This document shows positions 33,094 through 40,097 of a stretch of 40,097 bases of DNA, in pieces. A program made the position numbers and the translations under genes. The number at the start of each line of letters is the position of its first letter. The first letter of the stretch is position 1. The notes beneath the pieces were generated by a model, which worked only from the letters and a program-made list of their open reading frames with translations, was not told the DNA's origin and made no database searches. Source of the stretch: Peribacillus deserti (GTDB taxonomy: Bacteria > Bacillota > Bacilli > Bacillales > DSM-1321); NCBI RefSeq assembly GCF_002863585.1, contig NZ_PGUY01000075.1:1-40097 (forward strand), given 5' to 3'.

Positions 33094-34200
33094 TTATAAG
33101 GTCATCGTTTTGCGAGCAGTATTAGGATATTGTTTAGCCTTTTCCTCTCCGGAAAGCACCCTTAGGGCACCTTCGGCTAGGGCCTGCAGTTCATTTTCTC
33201 CAGGCTGGACAATCACATCGGCAATCCAGTTCACCCTTTTAGATATTGCATTTACAAATTCTTTGCCATATGCAAGTCCGCCGGTCAGGATAATGGCATC
33301 TATTCTGCCTTCGAGCACGGCACTTTGTGAACCTATTTCCTTAGCAACCTGGTAGGCCATTGCTGCATATATGATTTCGGCGTCCTTATTTCCTGAGGCG
33401 ATCATCTTCTCCACTTTAACGGCATCGCTCGTTCCTAAATACCCAGCCATACCGCCTTTGCCTACCAGCATTTTCATGACCTCATCGCGGTAGTAGTCTC
33501 CTGAATAGCAGAGTTTGATCAGATCTCCAGCCGGCACGGTTCCTGCTCTTTCCGGACTGAAAGGACCATCACCATGAAGTCCATTATTTACATCTACAAC
33601 TCTTCCTTTTTTATGGGCCCCGACTGTTATTCCGCCGCCCATATGTACGACGATCAAATTCAGCTCTTCATATCTTCTGCCTAATTCTTTGGCGACTCTT
33701 CTGGCAACAGCTTTTTGGTTGAGTGCATGGAAGATGCTTTTCCTTTCAATCAAATTGAACCCTGAAATCCTGGCAATCGGTTCCAATTCATCAACGACTA
33801 CAGGATCTACAATGAAAGCAGGAATATTGAGGCCTCTTGCTATTTCATGAGCAATGATGCCGCCCAAATTGGAGGCATGCTGCCCGTTGAATCCCTCTTT
33901 AAGATCTCTCAGCATCAAGTCATTGACTTCATAGGTTCCGCCTTCAATGGGCCTCAGCAGGCCGCCGCGGCCGCATACTGCACTTAATCTTGAAATATTA
34001 ATACCTTCTCGATCCAATGTCAGCAGGATAATGTTCTTCCTGAACTCGAATTGCTCAAAGTTATTCTCAAAAATACTCGTTTCTGAAGTATCATGACGGA
34101 TAGTTCTTTCAAGAAGAGGCAGATCATTATCAAAGACACCTATTTTTGTGGAGGTAGATCCCGGATTGATGACTAGTATTCGCTTATAATGTCCCTGCAT
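33094..34200 (-). CDS. buk: Butyrate (branched-chain acyl) kinase
   Basis: A 368-residue acetokinase-family enzyme of the ASKHA fold. It converts butyryl or branched acyl phosphates plus ADP to the acid plus ATP. The N-terminal phosphate loop is [15 protein letters not shown]. The central block [27 protein letters not shown] and the C-terminal [13 protein letters not shown] are characteristic. The start is the ATG at 34200 with GGAGGT 6 nt upstream; the frame is open 16 codons further without SD. Together with Ptb it recovers energy from branched acyl-CoAs. Confidence 0.94.
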   Translation of the reverse strand: MQGHYKRILVINPGSTSTKIGVFDNDLPLLERTIRHDTSETSIFENNFEQFEFRKNIILLTLDREGINISRLSAVCGRGGLLRPIEGGTYEVNDLMLRDLKEGFNGQHASNLGGIIAHEIARGLNIPAFIVDPVVVDELEPIARISGFNLIERKSIFHALNQKAVARRVAKELGRRYEELNLIVVHMGGGITVGAHKKGRVVDVNNGLHGDGPFSPERAGTVPAGDLIKLCYSGDYYRDEVMKMLVGKGGMAGYLGTSDAVKVEKMIASGNKDAEIIYAAMAYQVAKEIGSQSAVLEGRIDAIILTGGLAYGKEFVNAISKRVNWIADVIVQPGENELQALAEGALRVLSGEEKAKQYPNTARKTMTL

Positions 34201-34289
34201 GTAGATACCTCCAATAGCAAAGAAAAGGAAAGCGGCCATAGCCTGCAATCCTGTTTCTGCTGTAATTACCTAAACCATTGTATCTACGA

Positions 34290-35387
34290 TTAACGGCGGC
34301 GGTTCAAGATGTGTTTCCCATTCTGCAAGAAGGTATTTGTAGAAGTTCTGACACTTTCAATTCGTTCCTCAGCCATCAGGTCAGCTGCCCTGTATGTTGG
34401 AATGCCGTCGCGTTTCGCAATTTCAATGACTTTTTCAATGTTATTGTAAATGAGCTCAACTTTCTTCATGGCACGTTCACGGTTGTATCCGTACAATTCG
34501 TCCGCAACATTGATAACCCCCCCGGCATTTATTACGTAATCCGGTGCATATACAATGCCCATTTCATGAATCAAATCACCGTGTTTTGTTTCTCTCAACT
34601 GATTATTGGCTGCTCCTGCAATGACTTTTGCTTTCAGCTGGGGAATAGTATTGTCGTTTATAACAGCCCCAAGTGCACACGGTGCGTAAATATCACATTC
34701 CACGCCATAGATATCCTGGGGATCTACGGCTTTTGCACCAAATTCTTCGACCGCCATTTGGACAGCTTCCTTATTGATGTCCGTAACGATCAGTTTAGCA
34801 CCTTCTTCATGAAGATGGCGGCAAAGGTTATAAGCAACATTCCCGACACCCTGAACGGCAATCACTTTACCTTCAAGAGAGTCATCTCCAAATGCCGCTT
34901 TAGCAGCAGCCTTCATGCCCCGGTATACGCCATATGCAGTGACTGGTGAAGGGTTGCCTGATGAACCGAAGGCAGGAGAAATTCCTGTTACAAAATCCGT
35001 TTCCTCGTGAATCAAATCCATATCCGCCACAGTGGTGCCCACATCTTCAGCAGTAATATAACGGCCGTTCAAACCTTGAATATATCTGCCGAATGCACGG
35101 AACATCGCTTCATTTTTATCCTTCTTAGGATCGCCAATGATAACGGTCTTGCCGCCACCAAGGTTGAGTCCGGCAGCGGCATTTTTATACGTCATGCCTT
35201 TTGCGAGGCGCAGTGCATCCTCAATGGCAGCTTCCTCCGATTCGTAAGTCCACATACGCGTTCCGCCAAGTGCAGGTCCCAGAGTTGTATCATGAATAGC
35301 AATGATTGCTTTCAAGCCTGACTTTTTGTCCTGACAGAAAACCACTTGTTCATAGTCATATGTTTCAAGGTATTTGAAAATTTCCAC
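34290..35387 (-). CDS. bcd: Leucine (branched-chain amino acid) dehydrogenase
   Basis: A 365-residue Glu/Leu/Phe/Val dehydrogenase. It reversibly deaminates Leu, Val and Ile to 2-oxo acids with NAD+, feeding the BKD complex. The catalytic Lys is in [17 protein letters not shown], the substrate/dimer segment in ITAEDVGTT, and the NAD fingerprint in [18 protein letters not shown]. It is very similar to B. subtilis Bcd (364 aa). I place the start at the GTG at 35387 with GAGGGG 8 nt upstream; this matches the family N-terminus (M-E-x-F-K-Y). Between ptb and buk. Confidence 0.95.
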   Translation of the reverse strand: MEIFKYLETYDYEQVVFCQDKKSGLKAIIAIHDTTLGPALGGTRMWTYESEEAAIEDALRLAKGMTYKNAAAGLNLGGGKTVIIGDPKKDKNEAMFRAFGRYIQGLNGRYITAEDVGTTVADMDLIHEETDFVTGISPAFGSSGNPSPVTAYGVYRGMKAAAKAAFGDDSLEGKVIAVQGVGNVAYNLCRHLHEEGAKLIVTDINKEAVQMAVEEFGAKAVDPQDIYGVECDIYAPCALGAVINDNTIPQLKAKVIAGAANNQLRETKHGDLIHEMGIVYAPDYVINAGGVINVADELYGYNRERAMKKVELIYNNIEKVIEIAKRDGIPTYRAADLMAEERIESVRTSTNTFLQNGKHILNRRR

Positions 35388-35418
35388 TTTTAAAGCCCCT
35401 CTCAAGTTTGCGGTTGAA

Positions 35419-36327
35419 TTAGTTATTAGAAGCAGAGCAGATTGCCAACGCCAATGAATACAGCTTGTTTTCAGCGGAATCTGACCTGGATGTTAATACA
35501 ATCGGAGCTCTTGCCCCGGCTATTACTGCCCCTACTTTCGCGTTTGCAAAGTATACGAGCGATTTATACAGGCTGTTGCCTGTTTCAATATTAGGCACGA
35601 GCAGGATATCTGCAGCGCCGGCTGCTTCGCTTTGAATCCCCTTATGTTCGGCCGCTTCTGCTGATATCGCAATATCAAGAGCAAGAGGTCCGTCAACAAT
35701 GCAGCCCTTGATCTGCCCCCGCCGGTTCATCTGTGTCAGCAGAGCTCCATCTACGGTAGCCTCCATTTTTGGATTCACCACTTCTACAGCTGCAAGCACG
35801 GCTACCTTTGGCATTTCCACTCCGACGCTTCGGGCAATGGCAGCGGCGTTATGGATAATTTCCGCCTTTGCTTTAAGATCCGGCGATATATTCATGGCAG
35901 CGTCTGTGATAAAGATCATTCTGGTATGTCCAGGTATCTGGAACGCAGCAACATGTGACAGCATGTTTTCCGTCCGGAGGCCCGAGTCCTTGCTGAGGAC
36001 GGCTTTTAGAAGATCAGCTGTAGGAATATTCCCCTTCATTAATACACTGGCTTCATGCATCCTTACGGATTGGACAGCAAGCCCAGCAGCTTCCTCGATA
36101 GAGGTTGTATGATAAACCTGTATACTGCCATGGCTGGATAACCCTGCTTCTGCCATTTCGAGCAGATGGTTTATTTTATCGCTGTTCCCAAATAATTTAA
36201 ACTTAGCAAGATTCTTAGCCGCGGCTGAGGCAACCGCTTCAATTACATCACCATCGTCAGCTGCGGCGACAGCCACTGTCGTGTCATTCATTCGGGCTGC
36301 TTTTTCCAATAAAATCTCTAAATTCAT
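35419..36327 (-). CDS. ptb: Phosphate butyryltransferase
   Basis: A 302-residue phosphotransacylase that exchanges CoA for phosphate on butyryl and branched acyl-CoAs, giving Buk its substrate. It shows the family segments [44 protein letters not shown] and [22 protein letters not shown]. First gene of ptb-bcd-buk-lpdV-bkdAA-bkdAB-bkdB. The ATG is preceded by GGGAGATGG. A canonical sigma-54 promoter lies 45-63 nt upstream. Confidence 0.95.
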   Translation of the reverse strand: MNLEILLEKAARMNDTTVAVAAADDGDVIEAVASAAAKNLAKFKLFGNSDKINHLLEMAEAGLSSHGSIQVYHTTSIEEAAGLAVQSVRMHEASVLMKGNIPTADLLKAVLSKDSGLRTENMLSHVAAFQIPGHTRMIFITDAAMNISPDLKAKAEIIHNAAAIARSVGVEMPKVAVLAAVEVVNPKMEATVDGALLTQMNRRGQIKGCIVDGPLALDIAISAEAAEHKGIQSEAAGAADILLVPNIETGNSLYKSLVYFANAKVGAVIAGARAPIVLTSRSDSAENKLYSLALAICSASNN

Positions 36328-36371
36328 TTATCCATCTCCCTGCTTAGAGAAATAGTACCCAACTATGTACT

Positions 36372-36390
36372 AATGCAAATTTCGTGCCAA
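36372..36390 (-). promoter_or_regulatory. Sigma-54 (-24/-12) promoter of the bkd operon
   Basis: TTGGCACGAAATTTGCATT on the minus strand: TGGCAC, five bases, TTGCA, a perfect match to the sigma-54 consensus. The start would fall near 36360, with a leader of about 35 nt. The neighbouring gene encodes the activator BkdR. Confidence 0.92.
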
Positions 36391-36432
36391 AACGCTTTAC
36401 CCTCTACCTTAGCTTTTTTTACAAATAACCCC

Positions 36433-36465
36433 TGCAATAATTTGCATTCCATGCAAATTATTGCA
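36433..36465. promoter_or_regulatory. Long palindrome, probable BkdR enhancer (UAS)
   Basis: Perfect 15-bp arms (36433-36447, TGCAATAATTTGCAT, and 36451-36465) separated by TCC. It is centred about 70 bp upstream of the -24/-12 promoter, the usual place for an enhancer-binding protein. No T-run follows on either strand, so it is not an ordinary terminator. It overlaps the last two codons and stop of bkdR, so bkdR mRNA would also carry this hairpin at its end. Confidence 0.65.
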
Positions 36466-38527
36466 CGCTAATATCTTCAATTTTATATTTTTCCAGCTTA
36501 TAATATAGGTTCCTGATGGATATTCCCAGAGCCTTTGCGGCAGCCGTCTTATTACCCGCATTTTGCTGAAGGGACTGTGTAATGATTGCCGTCTCAAACT
36601 CTTCAACTTTTTGTGCCAGATTCTTAGATCGTTCTGTCCCAAAGAATGGAGAAGTGAAATCTTTCTTCTGCTCTGCTTCAATAACGTCAGGAAGATGTTT
36701 CACTTCCATCCACGTTTCATGAAGCTTCATAAAGATCATGGCGCGGCCTAGAATATTCTCAAGTTCCCTAACATTGCCCGGCCAGCTGTATCTTTTCAGT
36801 TTATCCAGAGCCCCAGGAGTAATCCCTTCTATATTCCGGCCGTATTCTTGATTCAGCTTTTGAATTAAATATGTACTTAAGGGTTCAATATCTTCTTTTC
36901 TGCTTCTTAAAGGTGAGATATGAATAGGCATCCGATTCAGCCTGAAATACAGGTCTTCTCGAAAGCCGCCGCTTTTGATTGCTTGTTCAAGATTCACATT
37001 GGTTGCAGCAATGACACGCACATTAATGGGAAATGCTTTTGTAGCCCCTACCTTCATTATTTCCCGTTCCTGCAGGACGCGCAGGAGTTTAGCCTGGGTT
37101 CCGGCAGATATTTCTCCAATCTCATCCAGGAAAATACTTCCGTTATTCGCTTCTTCAAACAAACCTCTTTTCCCGCCTCTTCTTGCACCGGAAAATGCTC
37201 CTTCTTCATAACCAAAAAGCTCACTCTCAAGCAAGGTCTCTGATAGCGCAGCACAATTCACCCTGACAAACTTATTGAACTTCCTGTCGCTTGCATTATG
37301 GATCGCATGTGCAAAAAGCTCTTTGCCAGTTCCCGACTCTCCGCGCAGCAGAATGGTTGCGGGAGTTTGTGCGGCAAGCCTGGCCTGCCCAATGGCCAAT
37401 TCCATTTCTTCTGAACGGCCGATTATATCTTCAAATGAATATTTGGCTTCTAGTGTTCTAATAATCTGCCTGGCCCTGCTTAGCTCGCGGGTAAGGTTTT
37501 CAATCTCTGACATATCATGAATGACACCGACACTGCCCTTCAGCCTGCCATCTACGATGACTGGAGCAACATTGACAATCACTTCTTTTCGGTTGGGGCC
37601 AACACGCATTTTGGCTCCCCTAACCGTCCTTCTGGTCTTAAGCACCTGCATATGCATGCTTTCACCCTCATATATATCAGCCGTAGCCGGCTTACCGATG
37701 ACTTCTTCCTCTTTAAGACCGGTAAGTCTCGTATAAGCGGGGTTGATTAAAATTCCTCTGCCTTCTTCATCCACCACTGAAATTGCTTCATCACTGGATT
37801 GAATAATCGCCTCTAACATCACCTGGATGGATTTCAGGTTTGTTATTTCCTCTGCAAGGTTAACAGCCCTGGTAATATCCTTAAAGACAGCAAAGGCTCC
37901 AATACTCATGCCCATTTCATTAACCATTGGCACTCTTGTGGTAATTATTTTCAGACCGTTTTGAAGAATCTGTTCTTTATTCGCTTCCACCTGCTGGGAG
38001 ACGAGGACCTTTGGAAGCCGGCTTGTTGGAATCACCTCTATGATATGCTTTCCAATCACTTCACCGGCAGGCACACCGGTAATCCGCTCAGCACTTTTAT
38101 TAAAGATGATGACCTGGCTGTTCTGATTGACTACAATCATCCCGTCATCAGCTGAGTCAAAGATTAAATTATGGGTATATGTCTGTTCTTGTAATTCTTT
38201 AATCAGATTCTCTTTATCCTCGAAACTTTTTGAAAGGATCTTAGCTACCGCCCCAGGTACGAGTACAGTATTAGGGGGCTTGGCATTCCGGATACTATTA
38301 AAAACAGAATCACTTCCTGTTACATCAATAATAATGTCGACGCTGCTGTCCATTAACAAACGCCAGTCTGAATCGGTCGTTATTCCCATTTGTTTAGCAA
38401 GCAGAATGCCGGGAGCATCTGTTTTTATGTCTACGATAGCGCGGACCGCCAGATATTCAATTTCCTGGAGCATCCTCAAGATGGCAGTTCCGCCATTACC
38501 AGCACCGATGATTACTACATTTTGCAT
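36458..38527 (-). CDS. bkdR: Sigma-54-dependent transcriptional activator BkdR
   Basis: A 689-residue enhancer-binding protein activating the bkd operon. The N-terminus is a Rossmann-like segment with GAGNGG (8-13), expected to bind a nucleotide or sense the cell state. Two PAS domains follow (about 119-213 and 240-343), then the AAA+ domain with Walker A GESGTGKE (396-403) and the sigma-54 contact loop GAFSGA (443-448), a conservative variant of GAFTGA. The C-terminus has a Fis-type helix-turn-helix (about 656-689, [12 protein letters not shown]...). The start is the ATG at 38527 with AGGAGATGG upstream; the frame continues 22 codons further. The signal is unproven; in B. subtilis branched-chain amino acids induce. 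Confidence 0.94.
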   Translation of the reverse strand: MQNVVIIGAGNGGTAILRMLQEIEYLAVRAIVDIKTDAPGILLAKQMGITTDSDWRLLMDSSVDIIIDVTGSDSVFNSIRNAKPPNTVLVPGAVAKILSKSFEDKENLIKELQEQTYTHNLIFDSADDGMIVVNQNSQVIIFNKSAERITGVPAGEVIGKHIIEVIPTSRLPKVLVSQQVEANKEQILQNGLKIITTRVPMVNEMGMSIGAFAVFKDITRAVNLAEEITNLKSIQVMLEAIIQSSDEAISVVDEEGRGILINPAYTRLTGLKEEEVIGKPATADIYEGESMHMQVLKTRRTVRGAKMRVGPNRKEVIVNVAPVIVDGRLKGSVGVIHDMSEIENLTRELSRARQIIRTLEAKYSFEDIIGRSEEMELAIGQARLAAQTPATILLRGESGTGKELFAHAIHNASDRKFNKFVRVNCAALSETLLESELFGYEEGAFSGARRGGKRGLFEEANNGSIFLDEIGEISAGTQAKLLRVLQEREIMKVGATKAFPINVRVIAATNVNLEQAIKSGGFREDLYFRLNRMPIHISPLRSRKEDIEPLSTYLIQKLNQEYGRNIEGITPGALDKLKRYSWPGNVRELENILGRAMIFMKLHETWMEVKHLPDVIEAEQKKDFTSPFFGTERSKNLAQKVEEFETAIITQSLQQNAGNKTAAAKALGISIRNLYYKLEKYKIEDISVQ

Positions 38528-38626
38528 GCTTTTCCCATCTCCTAATAGAGATTTGCAATTTTTTTCATGCGTTACCTGCGCAATTTCTTTCACACTTACC
38601 TGAATTTTATCGGAAAAGAGGGTGTC

Positions 38627-38654
38627 TTGACAAATTTTTATAATAAACTATGAT
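38627..38654 (+). promoter_or_regulatory. Sigma-A promoter of yqzF
   Basis: Consensus TTGACA (38627-38632), 16-nt spacer, TATGAT (38649-38654), about 40 nt ahead of the ATG and divergent from bkdR. Confidence 0.65.
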
Positions 38655-38692
38655 TTGGTGTAGGAAGATTTTTTCAGAAAGGGACTCCTTCT

Positions 38693-38944
38693 ATGAAGCG
38701 ATTTATTGCCGTTTTAATATTGTTCATCCCTGGTGCATTGGCCGTATATGGAATAAAACTTATGAGAGACATGCTTTTTGCTATTTTACAGCCTCCGTTT
38801 ACTGCCTTTTGGCTGCAGTTTCTATGCGGACTTATTTTTTGTCTGGGCGGCATTGGATTTGTAGCCGGCTTTGTTTTACATCGAGACCGTAAGCGCAATA
38901 AAGTTCAGGATCGGTTTAAGAACCAACGCAGGACAACTCTATAA
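38693..38944 (+). CDS. yqzF: DUF2627 family small membrane protein (YqzF-like)
   Basis: An 83-residue protein with two membrane helices (about 4-22 and 40-63) and a basic C-terminal tail (HRDRKRNK...). It matches the short YqzF/DUF2627 family, found next to bkdR in Bacillus. The function is unknown. AAAGGGA lies about 9 nt before the ATG. It has its own promoter and ends at a bidirectional terminator shared with the convergent phosphodiesterase gene. Confidence 0.85.
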   Translation: MKRFIAVLILFIPGALAVYGIKLMRDMLFAILQPPFTAFWLQFLCGLIFCLGGIGFVAGFVLHRDRKRNKVQDRFKNQRRTTL

Positions 38945-38952
38945 AAAACAGG

Positions 38953-38981
38953 AAATCCCAGCTGCTATCCAGCTGGGATTT
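38953..38981. terminator. Bidirectional terminator between yqzF and the phosphodiesterase gene
   Basis: Perfect 12-bp arms AAATCCCAGCTG/CAGCTGGGATTT with a 5-nt loop. T-tracts follow in both directions (TTCATTT on plus, CCTGTTTTTT on minus). Confidence 0.85.
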
Positions 38982-38986
38982 TTCAT

Positions 38987-39718
38987 TTATACGTTCATCT
39001 TTTTCCGCAGGTTCACTGCTTTTTGTGGGAAGTCTGTAAAAAATGCACTGCACTTTACCTTAAACAGACGTTTCATCTGTGATTCATCATTGACGGTGTA
39101 CGGCCGGACAGCGATACCCGCATTCATTGATTCTGCAATCATGCCGTCTGATATTACTTTTAGACTCGGATGAATCGCTCTTCCGCGTATAGATCTCGCA
39201 TAGATCCAAGGCATAAAAAGCCCGTTGCTGTAAATGGGGGCAATCTCGATTTCGGGTGCGAGCCGAAAGCAGTGTACAATACTGTAATGATTAAAGGAAG
39301 ATAAAACGATTCTCTCCTGCAGATTATATTTCCTAATCATATGGACCACTTTTTCTTCCAGTCCCATTGAGGGTTGAAAACCGTTTTTCAGTTCAATATT
39401 ACAAAGAAGAGGCGTATCTTTAAACCATAATAAAAACTCTTCCAACGTAGGAATGCCCGTTTTTCCATATTTGTTTGCGAACTTATGGCTTGCATTGAGA
39501 GTTTTGATTTCGTCCATATTTAAGTCCTTTACATACCCTTTGCCATTCGTGGTTCTATCAACCGTTTCATCATGAATGATCACAACCTGTCCATCTTTGC
39601 TGAGCTGTACATCCAGTTCTATTCCTTCTGCTCCAGTTCTAAGTGCTTCGTGAAACGAGATCATCGTATTTTCTGGATAAGTGCCCGCTGATCCCCTGTG
39701 TGCAAAGATTTGAGTCAT
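38987..39718 (-). CDS. yqiK: Glycerophosphodiester phosphodiesterase (YqiK-like)
   Basis: A 243-residue GDPD-family TIM barrel without a signal peptide, so cytoplasmic. Active-site residues are visible: His7-Arg8 in FAHRGSAGTYPENT, Glu34 and Asp36 in GIELDVQLS, and His49 in VVIIHDETVDRTTNG. It hydrolyses glycerophosphodiesters to glycerol 3-phosphate and an alcohol, recycling phospholipid head groups. The ATG is preceded by GGGAGGA about 8 nt upstream. Position next to yqzF and bkdR is as in B. subtilis. Confidence 0.92.
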   Translation of the reverse strand: MTQIFAHRGSAGTYPENTMISFHEALRTGAEGIELDVQLSKDGQVVIIHDETVDRTTNGKGYVKDLNMDEIKTLNASHKFANKYGKTGIPTLEEFLLWFKDTPLLCNIELKNGFQPSMGLEEKVVHMIRKYNLQERIVLSSFNHYSIVHCFRLAPEIEIAPIYSNGLFMPWIYARSIRGRAIHPSLKVISDGMIAESMNAGIAVRPYTVNDESQMKRLFKVKCSAFFTDFPQKAVNLRKKMNV

Positions 39719-39798
39719 TTACATAATCCTCCCTGAAAAAAGCGATTCTTCTAATATCTATTACTTATTGTATAGGAAATACCTGCTTTTTTTAAAAA

Positions 39799-39916
39799 GG
39801 CTGTTTTCGCAAACTTTGTTGTTATTGAACAAGGAGGTGAATTCCACTACAGGATGCTCGCGGAGCTTAGGGGCGGGCGCTGAGCCTCCTCGGCTTCGCC
39901 TGTGGGGTCTCACCTG
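39799..39916 (-). mobile_element. Truncated third copy of the MITE-like element
   Basis: Starts with GGCTGTTTTCGCAAACTTTG, the reverse complement of the right end of the copies at 12256 and 19215. It follows the full-length element to ...GTCTCACCTG, then breaks off into another repeat (AAAGCGGAGGACGGTGC). The opposite terminus is missing, so no target duplication can be checked. The element lies in the opposite orientation to the other two. Confidence 0.7.
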
Positions 39917-40097
39917 ATCGAAAAGCGGAGGACGGTGCTTTTCAAGAAAAGATCCATCCAAAAGCTGACTGATGATCTTTTATAACTAGAGGCAAAACAT
40001 TAAAAGAAAGCAGACACCTGACCGGCATAAGACGAGCGGCAGTAAAAGGCCGATTTTGCCTTTTAATGGCGATTGGCTTATGACCGAAGGTGTCAGT
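39917..40097. repeat. Interspersed repeat fragments at the right edge
   Basis: Contains the GCGGAGGACGGTGC core shared with the left edge. It also has a large imperfect inverted repeat from ACACCTGACCGGCATAAG (about 40013) to CTTATGACCGAAGGTGTC (about 40078), with an inner AAAAGGC/GCCTTTT hairpin. The GATTGGCTTATGA part recurs at 22-34. It is non-coding and the function is unknown. Confidence 0.55.

Noticed and set aside
39761-39961. 66-codon minus-strand frame
   Set aside because: It lies entirely in the truncated MITE and the adjoining repeat; such frames recur wherever these repeats occur.

Overview
The window looks like chromosomal DNA of a Gram-positive, spore-forming member of the Bacillaceae. 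Base composition is moderate, Shine-Dalgarno sequences are strong (AGGAGG-type), U-tract terminators are abundant and several genes start with GTG or TTG. Gene content and order from about 8.6 kb to 39.7 kb follow the Bacillus subtilis yqj/yqi/bkd neighbourhood: gndA, polY/yqjH, yqjE, yqjD, yqjC, yqjA, artRQP, brxB, bkdB-bkdAB-bkdAA-lpdV-buk-bcd-ptb-bkdR, yqzF, yqiK. A methylmalonyl-CoA mutase operon (mutA-mutB-meaB) and an esterase gene lie inside this order. No rRNA, tRNA, CRISPR or prophage genes were seen.
Layout: 0-5 kb is a loose accessory stretch. It holds repeat fragments, a probably frameshifted small gene, a chemoreceptor gene with a sigma-D-like promoter, a spore-coat transglutaminase gene (tgl), a broken FUSC-family fragment and a 52-residue membrane protein too short for routine calling. 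5-8.4 kb holds a membrane-anchored penicillin-acylase-type Ntn hydrolase and a YitT-family membrane protein. 8.6-12 kb holds 6-phosphogluconate dehydrogenase, a Y-family polymerase and a CheW-like protein. 12.4-15.6 kb holds a tripeptidase-like metallopeptidase, then acyl-CoA carboxylase beta and methylmalonyl-CoA epimerase. At 15.8 kb is a 31-residue gene that matches the Prli42 miniprotein. 15.9-20.3 kb holds an L,D-transpeptidase, a YqjA-type membrane protein and an arginine-type ABC importer. 20.5-26.4 kb holds bacilliredoxin and the mutase operon. 26.6-27.5 kb holds an esterase. 28.3-38.5 kb is the branched-chain keto-acid catabolic operon with its sigma-54 activator. 38.7-39.7 kb holds YqzF and a glycerophosphodiester phosphodiesterase.
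Metabolic theme: Bcd deaminates Leu/Ile/Val, and the Bkd complex makes branched acyl-CoAs and, from Ile/Val, ultimately propionyl-CoA. Ptb/Buk can recover ATP from acyl-CoAs. The carboxylase beta subunit, the epimerase and MutAB/MeaB carry propionyl-CoA to succinyl-CoA. Visible control agrees with this: a perfect sigma-54 -24/-12 promoter ahead of ptb with a 15-bp-arm palindrome upstream (likely the BkdR enhancer site), and cre-like sites at both the carboxylase/epimerase promoter and the start of mutA.
The least ordinary features are: (i) nine copies of ATAAGCATA phased at 20-21 bp downstream of the esterase gene; (ii) a short transposase-less element with terminal inverted repeats and exact 8-bp target duplications at two sites, one inside the art operon; (iii) two strong plus-strand terminators with no plus-strand gene upstream, which suggest small RNAs.
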